Shown in pieces: positions 9,349 through 19,800 of a stretch of 64,000 nt of DNA. The DNA is taken from the NCBI GenBank assembly GCA_944389925.1, contig CALXOD010000051.1, positions 62,001 through 126,000 on the forward strand, given 5' to 3'. Made by a program: the position numbers and the translations under genes. The notes under the pieces were generated by a model that was given only the letters and a program-made list of their open reading frames with translations, was not told where the DNA came from and searched no databases. This DNA comes from an uncultured Victivallaceae bacterium. GTDB taxonomy: Bacteria > Verrucomicrobiota > Lentisphaeria > Victivallales > Victivallaceae. The first letter of the stretch is position 1. Each line of letters begins with the position of its first letter.

Positions 9349-10863
9349 TCACGGCAGCAGCGGGCGGTCCAGCATGGATTCATAAATCCGGATATAGGCC
9401 TCCGCCGTCACATCGTGGTTGAACCGTTCTCGCGCCTGCCGCATCACCCGCTGTAAAACCGGAACTTTGACCTCGGCCGGCAGATCATAAAAACGCATGG
9501 CTTCATCCATCGCCCAGAACAACCCGCCGGAATCATACGTTTCAAACCGGAATCCATTCCCGGTTCCCGCAGCCAAATTCAGCGGCTCCACCGTATCGTG
9601 CAGCCCGCCGGTATCATGCACCACCGGCAGCGTACCGTAATATTGCCCGTTCATCTGCGGCAATCCGCATGGTTCAAACCGCGACGGCACCAGAATGAAA
9701 TCCGCACCGGCAAACCCCAGATGCGACAATTCCTCGTCAAAATCCCGCACAACCACCCGGCCACGCAAATCATGAAATGCCGCAATCTGCTGAAACACCG
9801 GCTGATAACTGCCGTTTGCCACAATCGCAATCTGCAGATTCCGGGAATAATATTTGCTGACCACGTCAAAGAGAATTTCCGCCAGCAGCTGGCATCCTTT
9901 CTGCAATGGATCCAGCCGCGACGGCCAGAAGAAGATCGGCGCCTCCGGACATACCTCCAGCCCCAGGCGTTGCTGCAGCAGTGCCTTGTTCGCCGCCTTC
10001 CCCTCCACCACGGTTTCCGGCGTATAACGATGGGTCAGATAAGGATCCTTTTCCGGATCCAGCGATTCATCCGGCGCATTGAGAATCCCGCTGGCACAAC
10101 CGGCATGAGCCTTGGCAGCGATTTCCCGGCGGATCTGATCCGGAATGAAATCATGCCGCCCCTCCACAATCTCCCGCAGAAACGTCGGACTGACCGTATT
10201 GATGAAATGCGCCGCAAAAATCCCACTGGTCAAAAAATCCACCGGATTCGTGGACCGGCTTTCCTCATAATTATAGGGAATCCGCTGGTAATAGAGATAC
10301 TTCCAGAATTCCGCCGCATCAATTCCACGATCCTCGATACGATCCAGCGTACTCTTCTGGGTATGAATATTATGCACGGTGAACAAACAGGGAATTTCCA
10401 TCCGGCGCGCCATGGCCGGAATCAATCCCGTCATCCAGTCGTTGCAGTGAATCAGGTCCGGGCGCACATGCGGGATAATATTGTTCAGCACCTCTCGTTG
10501 AAAGGCCATCGCCGAAAGAAAGCTGTCATCGTCATAACTGCCGTAGACCGAGTCCCGGTAATAGAAAATCCGATCCTCCGCCAGATGCACCCTGCCGGTA
10601 GACAGATTGCTGAGATAGACCCGCAACTCGTTGCTGATCAGCTTTCCGACATCCACATGAAACATGCGCCGATAGTGCGGCAACGCCACATGCACATCCG
10701 CGCCCTGACGAAACAACGCCGCCACCAGTGACGCCGATACGTCGGCCAGTCCCCCCGCCTTGGCTTTGAGAGCATTGGCCATATTGCCCATGCCCTCCGG
10801 CAGATAGGTGATCTCCGGCGTAACAATCAAAATGCGCGGTTTCTTCTTGGACGACTTTCCCAT
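9349..10863 (-). CDS. glgA: Glycogen synthase, GT5
   Basis: A 504-residue glycosyltransferase that extends alpha-1,4-glucan from a nucleotide-glucose. The N-terminal KAGGLADVSASL motif is the GT5 donor-binding signature, and HCNDWMTGLIPAM and FTVHNIHTQ follow. The C-terminal Rossmann half has SRFEPCGLPQMNGQYYGTLP and DTGGLHDTVEP, which contain the conserved Glu of the GT-B fold. The ATG at 10863 has AAAGGAG at 7 bases. No glgC (ADP-glucose pyrophosphorylase) is present in this operon, so the donor must be made by a gene elsewhere. An intercistronic hairpin separates it from glgP. Confidence 0.95.
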   Translation of the reverse strand: MGKSSKKKPRILIVTPEITYLPEGMGNMANALKAKAGGLADVSASLVAALFRQGADVHVALPHYRRMFHVDVGKLISNELRVYLSNLSTGRVHLAEDRIFYYRDSVYGSYDDDSFLSAMAFQREVLNNIIPHVRPDLIHCNDWMTGLIPAMARRMEIPCLFTVHNIHTQKSTLDRIEDRGIDAAEFWKYLYYQRIPYNYEESRSTNPVDFLTSGIFAAHFINTVSPTFLREIVEGRHDFIPDQIRREIAAKAHAGCASGILNAPDESLDPEKDPYLTHRYTPETVVEGKAANKALLQQRLGLEVCPEAPIFFWPSRLDPLQKGCQLLAEILFDVVSKYYSRNLQIAIVANGSYQPVFQQIAAFHDLRGRVVVRDFDEELSHLGFAGADFILVPSRFEPCGLPQMNGQYYGTLPVVHDTGGLHDTVEPLNLAAGTGNGFRFETYDSGGLFWAMDEAMRFYDLPAEVKVPVLQRVMRQARERFNHDVTAEAYIRIYESMLDRPLLP

Positions 10864-10892
10864 TCGACATCTCCTTTCCGCGCCGCCGGTCC

Positions 10893-10925
10893 CCCGCTGT
10901 CGGACCGGTCACGGCCGGCAGCGGG
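10893..10925 (-). other. Intercistronic hairpin between glgP and glgA
   Basis: CCCGCTG (10893-10899) and CAGCGGG (10919-10925) are inverted, and the pairing extends inward through CGG/CCG with one mismatch. No T-run follows on the minus strand, so it looks like an mRNA stability or processing stem rather than a terminator. Confidence 0.4.
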
Positions 10926-10945
10926 TTTCCGTCCGCGGTTGCACC

Positions 10946-13483
10946 TCAATCCTTCGGCCAGCACATAAATCCGGGTACGCTGTTATCCCATTCATGGCCG
11001 CTCGGAGTAATCCGCGCCGTCAAACCGAAACGTCCGGCGGTATTGCAGGCCAGTTCACATTCATACCGGTAATTGCCGTTGCCGAGATCTTCCGCCAACT
11101 GCATCGGTTCCGCTTTGCCACGGATGATCTCATTATGAATATTGACCTGTCCGTAATAGGTTTCCACCTCGACTTCTTCCGGACGCAATTCTCCCAGGCC
11201 GGCTTTGACGGAGAGCCGGAACCGGTCTCCCACATGGATATCGTCCAGCACCATCGACACCTCCGGACGCTCCACGTAAAGTTTGTCGAAATTATTCACC
11301 AGACGCCATTTGCGTTCCACCAGCGCCTTGGCTTCGGCAGCATCATTCGCCAGCAGCCGCTGATAGTCATCGCGGGCAGGACGATAATACTTTTCCTCGT
11401 ATTCCCGTACCATCCGGGCACTGGAGAAATGACCGAGCGCCATAACGATCGACTCCTTCATCCGCCGGATCCAGCGTTGCGGCAGATCGCCGCCACCTCG
11501 TTCGTAGAAGCAGGGAATGATTTCGTTCTCCAGCAGGCCGAAGAGCGCCTGAGCTTCGTAATTATCGACATCCTCGGTATCGGTGTAATTTTCGTTATTG
11601 GGAATGGCCCAGCCGCATTCGGGGGTATAAGCCTCGGCCCACCAGCCGTCGAGAATGCTGCAGTTGATTACACCGTTGATGGCCGCCTTCATTCCGGAAG
11701 TCCCGCTGGCCTCCTGCGGACGACGTGGCGTATTGAGCCAGACGTCCACTCCCTGCACCAGCGAGCGCGCCAGCGCAATGTCGTAATCCTCCAGAAACAC
11801 CAGACGGTCCTGCACCCCGTGCTGCCGGGCAAACTGAACCAGTTCCTGGATCAGGCGCTTTCCGCCTTCATCAGCCGGGTGTGCTTTGCCGGAAAAGACG
11901 AACTGGACCGGATGCTGTTTGTTTTTCAGCAAAGCCACCAGGCGGTCGGGATAACGCAGCAGCAACGTACCGCGCTTGTATGTGGCGAACCGCCGCGCAA
12001 AACCGATGGTCAGCACATCGGGATCCAGCAGTGTCTTCCCATTGACATTGCCTTGTCCGATGTCGGCAGCAAAGGCGGAACTGTGCTGTACGACGTGCCG
12101 GGCTTTGCGGATCATCGACTGCCGGCACAGTTCATGCGCCATCCACAATTCTTCATCGGGGATGTTGAACACCGCCTGGCAAAGTTGTGCCGGATCCGGA
12201 TTCTGCAGCCAGCGGGCATTCAGGTAACGGTCGAAAATCACCCGAATCCGAGGCGAGATCCAGGAGGGGATATGCACCCCGTTCGTAATATGTCCGATCG
12301 GAATTTCCGCAACAGACCGCTGCGGCCAGAGCATTTTCCACATTTCCCGGGCCACTTCGCCGTGCAGCCGGCTGACGCCGTTGCTGTAGTTGGCCATGCG
12401 CAACCCGAGCACCGTCATGGACATTTCGGTACTATGGTCGCGTTCGCTGATCGGCACGCCCCAGCGGATGATACGGTCCACATCCATTTGCGCATTCCGG
12501 GCGTAGGTTTCGAGGTAAGGCCGCACTAACGCTATATCAAAGACTTCATTACCCGCCGGCACCGGGGTGTGAGTGGTGAAAACATTGGTTCGCCACACGA
12601 TTTCCAATGCGGTTTCCGGATCAAGCCCTTTCTGCACGAGTTCTTCCAGCCGGGCCAATGACATGAAGGCCGCATGTCCTTCGTTCATGTGGCAGACCGC
12701 CGGCGTGCAGCCAAGTGCAACCAGGGCTTTGTAACCGCCGATGCCGAGCAGCAGTTCCTGATGCAACCGCATGCGGCGGTCTCCTCCGTACAGCCGCCAG
12801 GTGACTTCGCGCAGTTCAGGCGGATTCTGAGGAATCTCCGTATCCAGCAACACCAGGGGGATATTCCCCACCCACAGAATCCAGACCGCGGCGAAGAGAT
12901 CCCGGTCGATCAGCTTAATGCTGATGGTTACGCTCCGTCCCTGGGCATCCCGCGCGCGTACCAGAGGCATATTATGGATTTCGTTTTCGGGATAACGTTC
13001 GATCTGCCAGCCATTGCGATCCAGCATCTGCCGGAAATACCCCTGCCGGTACAGCAGTCCGACCGCCACCAGCGGCAGTTTCATATCCGACGCGGCTTTC
13101 AGATGGTCTCCGGACAACACTCCAAGCCCGCCGGAAAAAATCCGCACGCTTTCATGAATGCCGAATTCCATCGAAAAATAGGCGATCCGCCGATCAGCAA
13201 AATTTTCCTTCTCCGGCATGGTTCGTTCAAATTCCGCCTGCACCGTGCGCAGCTGCCGCAGATAAGCGGAATCCCGTGCCAGCTCCTCCAGGCGACTCTG
13301 CGACACCTGCATCAGAAAACGACGACTGTTGCCCTCCACCTCCCGCCACAAATTCGGGTTGATGCGAACAAAAAGTTCAATCGCAAGCGGATGCCAGCAC
13401 CACCACATATTGTAGGAAAGCCGTTCCAGAAATTTCAGCTCGGCGGGAATGCGTGGAGCCACATTGAATAACTTAACACTCAT
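10946..13483 (-). CDS. glgP: Alpha-glucan (glycogen) phosphorylase, GT35
   Basis: This PLP enzyme (845 residues) releases glucose-1-phosphate from glycogen. The N-terminal NMWWCWHPLAIELF is typical of the shorter bacterial and archaeal phosphorylase branch. YFSMEFGIHESVRIFSGGLGVLSGDHLKAASD and the HMNEGHAAFM loop follow. Near the C-terminus EASGTSGMKAAINGVIN carries the lysine that binds pyridoxal phosphate, followed by DGWWAEAY. A beta-rich tail of about 100 residues after the catalytic domain is also usual for this branch. The ATG at 13483 has GAGGGA at 7 bases. Its transcript must read through a terminator located just upstream, after the CBM48 gene. Confidence 0.94.
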   Translation of the reverse strand: MSVKLFNVAPRIPAELKFLERLSYNMWWCWHPLAIELFVRINPNLWREVEGNSRRFLMQVSQSRLEELARDSAYLRQLRTVQAEFERTMPEKENFADRRIAYFSMEFGIHESVRIFSGGLGVLSGDHLKAASDMKLPLVAVGLLYRQGYFRQMLDRNGWQIERYPENEIHNMPLVRARDAQGRSVTISIKLIDRDLFAAVWILWVGNIPLVLLDTEIPQNPPELREVTWRLYGGDRRMRLHQELLLGIGGYKALVALGCTPAVCHMNEGHAAFMSLARLEELVQKGLDPETALEIVWRTNVFTTHTPVPAGNEVFDIALVRPYLETYARNAQMDVDRIIRWGVPISERDHSTEMSMTVLGLRMANYSNGVSRLHGEVAREMWKMLWPQRSVAEIPIGHITNGVHIPSWISPRIRVIFDRYLNARWLQNPDPAQLCQAVFNIPDEELWMAHELCRQSMIRKARHVVQHSSAFAADIGQGNVNGKTLLDPDVLTIGFARRFATYKRGTLLLRYPDRLVALLKNKQHPVQFVFSGKAHPADEGGKRLIQELVQFARQHGVQDRLVFLEDYDIALARSLVQGVDVWLNTPRRPQEASGTSGMKAAINGVINCSILDGWWAEAYTPECGWAIPNNENYTDTEDVDNYEAQALFGLLENEIIPCFYERGGGDLPQRWIRRMKESIVMALGHFSSARMVREYEEKYYRPARDDYQRLLANDAAEAKALVERKWRLVNNFDKLYVERPEVSMVLDDIHVGDRFRLSVKAGLGELRPEEVEVETYYGQVNIHNEIIRGKAEPMQLAEDLGNGNYRYECELACNTAGRFGLTARITPSGHEWDNSVPGFMCWPKD

Positions 13484-13522
13484 AATGATGTCCCTCGGGT
13501 TCAAAAATACTGCCTCTGTCAT

Positions 13523-13563
13523 AAAAAAACGGCGCCACGCCGGATTTCCGACGATGGCGCCGT
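13523..13563 (-). terminator. Intrinsic terminator after the CBM48 gene, inside the glg operon
   Basis: On the minus strand a perfect 9-bp stem (ACGGCGCCA/TGGCGCCGT, 17-base loop) is followed directly by seven T. It lies between the CBM48 gene and glgP with only about 40 bp left before the glgP start and no good promoter in that space. It probably reduces rather than blocks expression of glgP, glgA and glgB. Confidence 0.8.
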
Positions 13564-13638
13564 CCGCGCATCTTCACCGCATGCTCCGAATGCCGCCGTC
13601 CGACGTTCTTCCGGCAGCGTCCGTGCTCCGGGAACGAA

Positions 13639-13962
13639 TCACTTCGCTTCCACCTTCAACACGCTGTTCAGCGTACCGAGATCATTGGAAGCAAAACAGG
13701 GATTCGCTTCATCTATACGCCAGTCGCCATCCACTACGAATTTATATTCGTACTCTCCAGGAGGCAACATCAGACAGCCGCGATAAATCCCGTCCCCTTT
13801 ACGGTCCACCAGCGGTTTGGCATCGGGATCCCAGTCATTGAAGGAACCGGCCACTGAAACGTGCTTGCCCACACCGGCGTCGATGACGAATTCCACCCGT
13901 CTGCGCACCGTTGTTCCGCCGGCGGCATCTCTGGTGTTCTGTTTTTTTTCCTTCTTCTCCAT
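13639..13962 (-). CDS. Free-standing CBM48 (isoamylase N-terminal-like) glycogen-binding protein
   Basis: A 107-residue protein that is essentially one CBM48/AMPK-beta glycogen-binding domain. RRVEFVIDAGVGKHVSVAGSFNDWD and GEYEYKFVVDGDWRID, plus the NDLGTLNSVL strand, match the early-set fold with its conserved Trp residues. A charged, Lys-rich first 15 residues precede it. The ATG at 13962 has GGGGGAG four bases upstream. It is the first gene of the glycogen operon and is followed by its own terminator, which would make it the most abundant product. It has no catalytic domain, so it probably binds the glycogen surface or helps place the glg enzymes there; that role is inferred. Confidence 0.85.
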   Translation of the reverse strand: MEKKEKKQNTRDAAGGTTVRRRVEFVIDAGVGKHVSVAGSFNDWDPDAKPLVDRKGDGIYRGCLMLPPGEYEYKFVVDGDWRIDEANPCFASNDLGTLNSVLKVEAK

Positions 13963-14079
13963 GATACTCCCCCTTTTGCTACTGGGGCCCTGTCCGGCGG
14001 CCCCGTCATGTCCGGAGATAATATAATGCAGGAAGAAGTAAAATTCCAGTCGGAAGCATTTTTACATAGCGGGAAAGTG

Positions 14080-15111
14080 CTAACACACATCCAACATGAC
14101 GGAACTCCCGTAATTGCTCAGGGTTCCGCAAAGGGAAAGGTTCCGGGCCCGGGACTCGGGAGAATGAATGCGTCGCAGCAATTCCTCCATCGCCAGCCGC
14201 CCCAGCTCACGCCAGTCGAACGTGACGGTGGGAAATACCGGATAATCCGGATTGATCTGGTGCTTTCCATCCGCTGACAGTACCGGAAAATCCTGTTCCA
14301 ATCGTCGCCCGGTTCTTTCGCAATAAGCACAGGAGGCATAATTGAACCAATCGTCAGAAGTAAAAAAATACCCGCATCCCGGTTGGAAATCATAATTAGC
14401 CGGGGAAATCACATCCACAAATTCCGCCCGGCCCCCCAGATCATTCCAGGCTTGAAAAAACAACCGTCCCCGCTGCCGGTAAATCGGCTTGGGACTGGAA
14501 AAAAGCACCACTCGGTTCACGCCGCGGTTAAGAAAATAGTCCACCGCCTTCTTCGCCGTATCATACAAATCGGCATTGACCGTTGACAAACGCCCTCCAT
14601 AGGAGTTGAGCATCAGCATTCCCACGGCCGGGCATGCGGATTCGAAATCCGCCAGATACCAGTCATACGCACTCAGCAGCAACATTCCGTCGCATTGGCG
14701 GCTGGCTTCTCTGAAAAAATCCGTTGAAACAAACCCGCAATGCCGATCCACCACCGACAATTCAAATCCCGCCGGTTCACCGACATCCCGGGCCCCGAGC
14801 AACGCATGATACATCATGCCACCGCCTGCCGGATTGGCTGACGTCTCCATGAAAACGAAAATCTGCCGCCCACCGTCATTGCGCCGGAGCGGACTGCGGC
14901 GGACAAAGAACCCGTGATTGGGCTTCTGCTCCAGCACACCGTTCTCACACAGCCGTTCGAATGCCCGGTAGGTTGTACCGTAGCTTAACTTGAACTTCGC
15001 AGCAAACCGTCGGACGGAAGGCAACACTTCGCCCGGCGAATATTCCCCGGCCAGAATGCGCGATTCTATATAATCCAGCAACCTGGTCGTTGATATCGGA
15101 CTGCGCCCCAC
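14080..15111 (-). CDS. GntR-type regulator with LacI-like sensor domain (paralogue 1)
   Basis: A 343-residue DNA-binding protein. Residues 1-75 form a GntR winged helix (ILAGEYSPGEVLPSVRRFAA, then LSYGTTYRAFERLCENGVLE). The rest resembles a periplasmic-binding-protein sensor of the LacI/AraR kind: STVNADLYDT, NRVVLFSSPKPIYRQRG, GYFFTSDDWF, and a final FPTVTFDWRELGRLAMEEL. Two close paralogues lie at 21172-22176 and 61926-62969. It starts at a GTG at 15111, with GAGGGG 12 bases upstream. It is the last gene of cassette A, downstream of the jelly-roll protein, so it may be co-transcribed with its targets. The ligand is unknown, probably a sugar. Confidence 0.82.
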   Translation of the reverse strand: MGRSPISTTRLLDYIESRILAGEYSPGEVLPSVRRFAAKFKLSYGTTYRAFERLCENGVLEQKPNHGFFVRRSPLRRNDGGRQIFVFMETSANPAGGGMMYHALLGARDVGEPAGFELSVVDRHCGFVSTDFFREASRQCDGMLLLSAYDWYLADFESACPAVGMLMLNSYGGRLSTVNADLYDTAKKAVDYFLNRGVNRVVLFSSPKPIYRQRGRLFFQAWNDLGGRAEFVDVISPANYDFQPGCGYFFTSDDWFNYASCAYCERTGRRLEQDFPVLSADGKHQINPDYPVFPTVTFDWRELGRLAMEELLRRIHSPESRARNLSLCGTLSNYGSSVMLDVC

Positions 15112-15209
15112 TGTTGAAACAAACCCCTCATCGCTTAAGGAAAGAATCGGAAGACAACCGGCGTTTCCACTCCGATCGTCATTCCGTTCCAGCCCATCAT
15201 CATGTATGG

Positions 15210-15974
15210 TTACCGGCGTTCAGAACTTTTCTCCTGCGGGGCGCCGGCTGATGATGCGGCCTCCCGGGATTTATCTGCAGCACCATCCGCATTCAGACGG
15301 GTGATTTTCAAATTATCGAACCACAGTCTGGTACGGAAAGTACGGAACCCGAACCAGCCACCTTCCAGCGGCTGTTCATCTTTGGCAGAAAGCAGCTCCT
15401 TGCCATCCAGGAGGAAGCGCAGGACGCCATTCTGCCGGATCAGCGTAATATGATATACGGTATCGACCCGATTTTCTCCCGCATAGGTTTCCCGCAGCAG
15501 CCGGAAACCTGGGCAGCGCCGGATCCGAATCCGGGCATTCTCCTTGTTCTCACTGGCATTCAAAAAAGTGAAAATATAACCGTTCAGAGGATGATAATCC
15601 GCATAATCGGCATATTTCCGCGTCTGCGTGGATGCCTCCGGTGAACTGCCGTCCGGCATGGAATAGAACAAAAAGAAATTGATATTGTTAGTACCGGTCA
15701 CTGAATTTTCGACGCACACGTCAAAATCAACGCGCACATCCCCGTCGATCCGGGTCCGATTCCAAACCGTGCAGACACCTCCGTTGAGTCCCCCCTTGAT
15801 AAACTCTTCCGGGTCGGCGTCAATATGCAACCTTCCATCCCGAATCGCCACGGAACGACCGCCTTCAACATACCAGTCGCCGGAATCGCGGTCGAATGAA
15901 TCGGAATACAGACATTCCGCACCGGCGGAAATCGCCGCAGCACCCGCCAGCCCGAGCAGAATTTTTCGAACCAT
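15210..15974 (-). CDS. Secreted jelly-roll (concanavalin A-like) protein
   Basis: The product is 254 residues. The N-terminus (MVRKILLGLAGAAAISAGAE) is a signal peptide. The mature part is beta-rich: LYSDSFDRDSGDWYVEGG, RDGRLHIDADP, VRVDFDVCVENSV and a final WFGFRTFRTRLWFDNLKI strand. This matches the concanavalin A-like folds called DUF1961 or DUF6250 that occur beside polysaccharide-degrading enzymes; I cannot choose between them. The last 20 residues are Ala/Ser/Lys-rich and probably unstructured. The ATG at 15974 is chosen; an in-frame TTG six bases earlier has better spacing from AAAGGA. It lies between the pseudopilin and a regulator, probably in one operon. Confidence 0.72.
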   Translation of the reverse strand: MVRKILLGLAGAAAISAGAECLYSDSFDRDSGDWYVEGGRSVAIRDGRLHIDADPEEFIKGGLNGGVCTVWNRTRIDGDVRVDFDVCVENSVTGTNNINFFLFYSMPDGSSPEASTQTRKYADYADYHPLNGYIFTFLNASENKENARIRIRRCPGFRLLRETYAGENRVDTVYHITLIRQNGVLRFLLDGKELLSAKDEQPLEGGWFGFRTFRTRLWFDNLKITRLNADGAADKSREAASSAGAPQEKSSERR

Positions 15975-16052
15975 GTTCAACTCGTTCCTTTCTCGTCTTC
16001 AACTCTGTCTCCGAAAAAATACACCGCGATCCGACATCATGCAACCCGAACT

Positions 16053-16820
16053 TCAGCGCATGGAAACCGGAATATTCGGCTCCGTCGGGAACCATTCATA
16101 CCACTTGTCTCGATATTCTTTATAGTTCCGGGAAGCAGCGTGTCCATCCAGATACACAGCATTGATTTTACCGCCATGGTAATCCGCCAGCGCCGGCACA
16201 TCGAAATATTTATTCACCTCAGCATTCGCCGCAGTATCGCCAGAAGTGGCCCCTTTCGATGGAAAAATAGTCCAAGCATAAGCCGTTCCTGCCAGTTTTT
16301 CGGTTTTGCCGCCCACATGCCAGTAGTAGTAAAACGGCGCAGCACTGTCGATCATATGAATCTTCGAAGAAGCAGCCTTCACTTTGGAGAGTTTCACTCC
16401 GGAATAAATATCTCCCTTGCGTTTCGGATCCGAACTCGGAAAATAACCGCAACGGCAATTGACGGCATAGCCGATCGCCACGGCTTCCCGCTGCATGGCA
16501 GGACACCTCAACGCACTACCGGGTTTGACACGGGTCTGTCCGCCACCAAGCGACTTGGCAAATTCCTGCTGTACATACCAACGATATTTCTCACCGGATG
16601 TTCCCTTGGGATTGGAAGAGGCGAAGAACATCATATCGTCGTAATCCGCGGCATACATCTGTCCGGCGGTACCGACCTGCTTGAGGTTGCTGACACAGCT
16701 GATGGTCTTTGCCGTTTCACGGGCCCGGTTCAACGCGGGCAGCAGCATGGAGGCAAGAATCGCGATGATGGCAATCACCACCAGAAGTTCGATCAGAGTG
16801 AATGACTTCCTGGTTTTCAT
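16053..16820 (-). CDS. Prepilin-like secreted protein with H-X9-DG motif (cassette A)
   Basis: A 255-residue pseudopilin. Residues 7-35 form the type IV prepilin N-terminal helix ([17 protein letters not shown], with the conserved Glu at +5 of the mature form). The residue before the cleavage site is Ser, not the usual Gly. After the helix comes [18 protein letters not shown] and a globular domain, and near the end [12 protein letters not shown], an exact H-X9-DG motif as in prepilin-like families of Lentisphaerota and Planctomycetota. The ATG at 16820 is fixed by alignment with the other two copies in the window. It follows the 1371-residue lyase-like gene by 52 bases, so they are likely co-transcribed. 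The function is unknown; it may help secrete or display polysaccharide-active proteins. Confidence 0.85.
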   Translation of the reverse strand: MKTRKSFTLIELLVVIAIIAILASMLLPALNRARETAKTISCVSNLKQVGTAGQMYAADYDDMMFFASSNPKGTSGEKYRWYVQQEFAKSLGGGQTRVKPGSALRCPAMQREAVAIGYAVNCRCGYFPSSDPKRKGDIYSGVKLSKVKAASSKIHMIDSAAPFYYYWHVGGKTEKLAGTAYAWTIFPSKGATSGDTAANAEVNKYFDVPALADYHGGKINAVYLDGHAASRNYKEYRDKWYEWFPTEPNIPVSMR

Positions 16821-16872
16821 GATTTTTTCATATTCCTTTTGTTTGGGAAAATTAAGTGGAACGTTCAAACTT

Positions 16873-19800
16873 TTAATCAATCCGGACAAGATCCCTGCCG
16901 GAAGCAACAAACCACTGCTTCCCGGCAGCCCCCAGCATTGGCGGAACCGGATTCGCTTCTTCGTACTCGTACCCCCCCGCTACTGACGTTTCACCGGTTC
17001 CCGGATCCACCACATACACCCGGCCATCCAGAGCAGCAACCAGCGCCTTGCCATTGCGCATTTTCATGTCAACGACCGGAGCGGCCAGCTTCACGGTTTG
17101 CAGCCGTTTACCGGATACGCCGGTCAACGTCACCAGACCATTGACATTGGCCGCAACGACTCCCGCCGGGGTCAGGGCCAATCCGGCAGCCGGGCCGCCG
17201 AGATTCGCCTGCCAGCCGAGATTGGCCGGATTGCTGGATTCGACATAAAGCCAGCCGTCACTGCGGGCGGCATAAACCATATTCCGTCCATCGCCGGCAT
17301 CACCGATGGCCGAAGCCAGAGTCCGCGGCGAGGTAGTATTGGTCTTGATCATCTTGCCGTCCGGGCCGAGAATGCGGTGGTAATAATATTCCGAACCGGC
17401 GAAAATTTCATCGCGCCCGTCACCGTCCAGATCCCCGGCCGAACCGTTCATGGCGCCGTGCCCCGTGAACATGGTCGCCCAGCGTTCCTTTCCGGCAAAG
17501 TCGAAGGCGAAGTAACGCCACGACTCCGTTCCGACAATGAGGCTCGTCGGTCCTTCCGGACCGTCCAGTTTCGCCGGGAAAATCGTCCGCGGCGCACCGG
17601 GCCGTCTCATATAACCGGGCAATTCCTGTTTCCAGAGTTCCTTTCCGGTATCATCGATCCAGTGCAAAGTACCGGCGGCTTCCACTTCACTGCCGACAGG
17701 ACGGCATCCCACCGCCCAATAATCCCGGTCGCCATCGGCAATCGCCGCCACCGCGGACACTTCTTCCGGCAACCGGATCCGGGCCGTTTCCCGGCCGTCT
17801 CCGTCGATCAGCAGAAACGTTCCATCCTGCAGCCCGACGCCGAGCGCCTGACGCCCACTGCCTACCGCCGTCACCGGAGCGGCGAAGGAAACCGCAGCCC
17901 GAACCTCCGGATTCTTTTCCGCCCGCGCGACCGGCGTTACCGGAGCGGAAGCCGCCTGCCGCCGCAGCGCCGCAAGATCCGCAGTCATTTTTCCGGTAGC
18001 CACAGTGCCGCCGGGGGCGGCGAACAGCGCCGCGCCCTTCCCGTCCAGCACCGCGATCCGCCCGTCGGCGGCAAATACATTTTTCGCAATCCGGCGGATG
18101 GCCACCGGTTTTTCATCGGCCCCCAGATCCTTGAAATAGAAGGCGAAGACCTCCCGTTCACCGGGCTGAAGTTTCGCGTCCTTCCAGAACACCCGCGTCC
18201 GGGTCAAGCCGTCGGAAAAGCGGAATCCCGCCAGATTGCCGCTCTTCCCGCCGCGTCCATGCGAACGTTCCAGCTCCGAAATGCCGAATGCGGTCGAACC
18301 GGTTCCTTCCGCCATGGAGAAGCGGTTGCGGTCATTCGGATTGGAAGCATCCGGCTTCTGCGTTACGACCACGCCCTGAAGCGCGTCTTCCGTTTCGCCG
18401 GTGGTGCGCCAGCGCGACGAGAAACGATAATCCCCCGCCGTGCGCGCCACAAATTCATCGATCACCCACAGACCGCCGTCAGCCTCCCAGCCGTAATGCC
18501 GGTAATAGTCGACACCGTTATTGTTTTCCAGCAGCAGAGACACCGCCGCCTGCTTCCGGTCCGGACGCTGGGCGGAACCGACAAGCTGGGCGAAGCGTTC
18601 GGTTTTCGGGATCCGGTTCCGGCGGCGCTCCGCGGCAACCCCGTCACGCACCACCGACGCCAGATTGTGGTCCTCGGCAAAACGCCGGATATAATCGCCT
18701 TCAAAAAGCCAGAGATGGTTGCCGATCAGATACTGACTGACCCCGATCCCGTCATCGTGACCATGCGGCGATCCATTCAGACCGTTCACTGCCAGAAACT
18801 CCGCCCCGGGCTCCCAGGAAGAACGGAAAATCGCTTTGTCCAGCGGCGGATATTTCGCCGGCGACAATCCGATCAACCGCTGCCGGACCGGACTGACCGT
18901 AAAGGTCCGCAATCCCAGGTAACGCGAATCCGACGGCGCCGGAAGATCCGCCGGCACGCCCCATTCGGCACATTTGTCAGCATAAAAACCGGCCTCCGGA
19001 TTTGTCCGGCGAATTAACGAAAGAATCGCCCAGGCTTCAGGGTCTCCGGTAATTTCATAGTTTTCGTACAACGGCACAAAACCGCCGCGCATACCGATGA
19101 CATTTGCGTCGCCGTAGCCCGCGGTATAGCCGAGGTGATTAAAAGACATCTTGGCATAATCCATATATTCCCGAAAGGCGGGCGAATGAAACAGCGCGGC
19201 ATCCGCCTTGCCGGTCGCCAGCATGTAATCCGTAAAAATCCGATATACCAGATACTGGTATCCGCCCGCGTCCTCGGGCGACAGCGGATAGGACCGCACC
19301 CCTTCAAACGTATTTGCCGCCACGGCCCGGAAATAATCGGTCCCCGGCAAGTTCGTGCGGGCAGCCAGATACCGCGCCGCACCGTCCACGGTCCGCGAAG
19401 CGAAGCAATAGTGGTTGGTCTGGTATTTCTGCCGACCATACCGATACAACTCCACCGGCGTCAGCATTTCCCAGGTTTTCATGGCATCCTCCGCCACCCG
19501 CCGGCAGAGTTCCGCTGCGCGGCGGCGATCCTCCGCAGTCAGCGCCGGAGAATGTTCAAATGTATACAGATACTGCGGGAATTGATGGAATTCGAAGGTC
19601 GGCGGCATACCGTTGCTGTACTGCAACGCCGTTTCATAGTGATCCAACAGGATTTTCAGCATATCGCCGAAAGCGCGGACATAGCGTTCATCCCCCGTGG
19701 AGCGGAAGGCCAGAAACGCATTTTTCATATGAACATCGATCGTCAGATTAATCTGCCGCGCCTGCCGTCCGGAAAAAAATTCCTGAACGGTTTTCACCAG

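Noticed and set aside
16817-16831. A four-codon mini frame overlapping the cassette A pseudopilin start as ATGA
   Set aside because: It is very short, the AGGA lies too close to it, and the other two pseudopilin genes lack an equivalent; probably chance.
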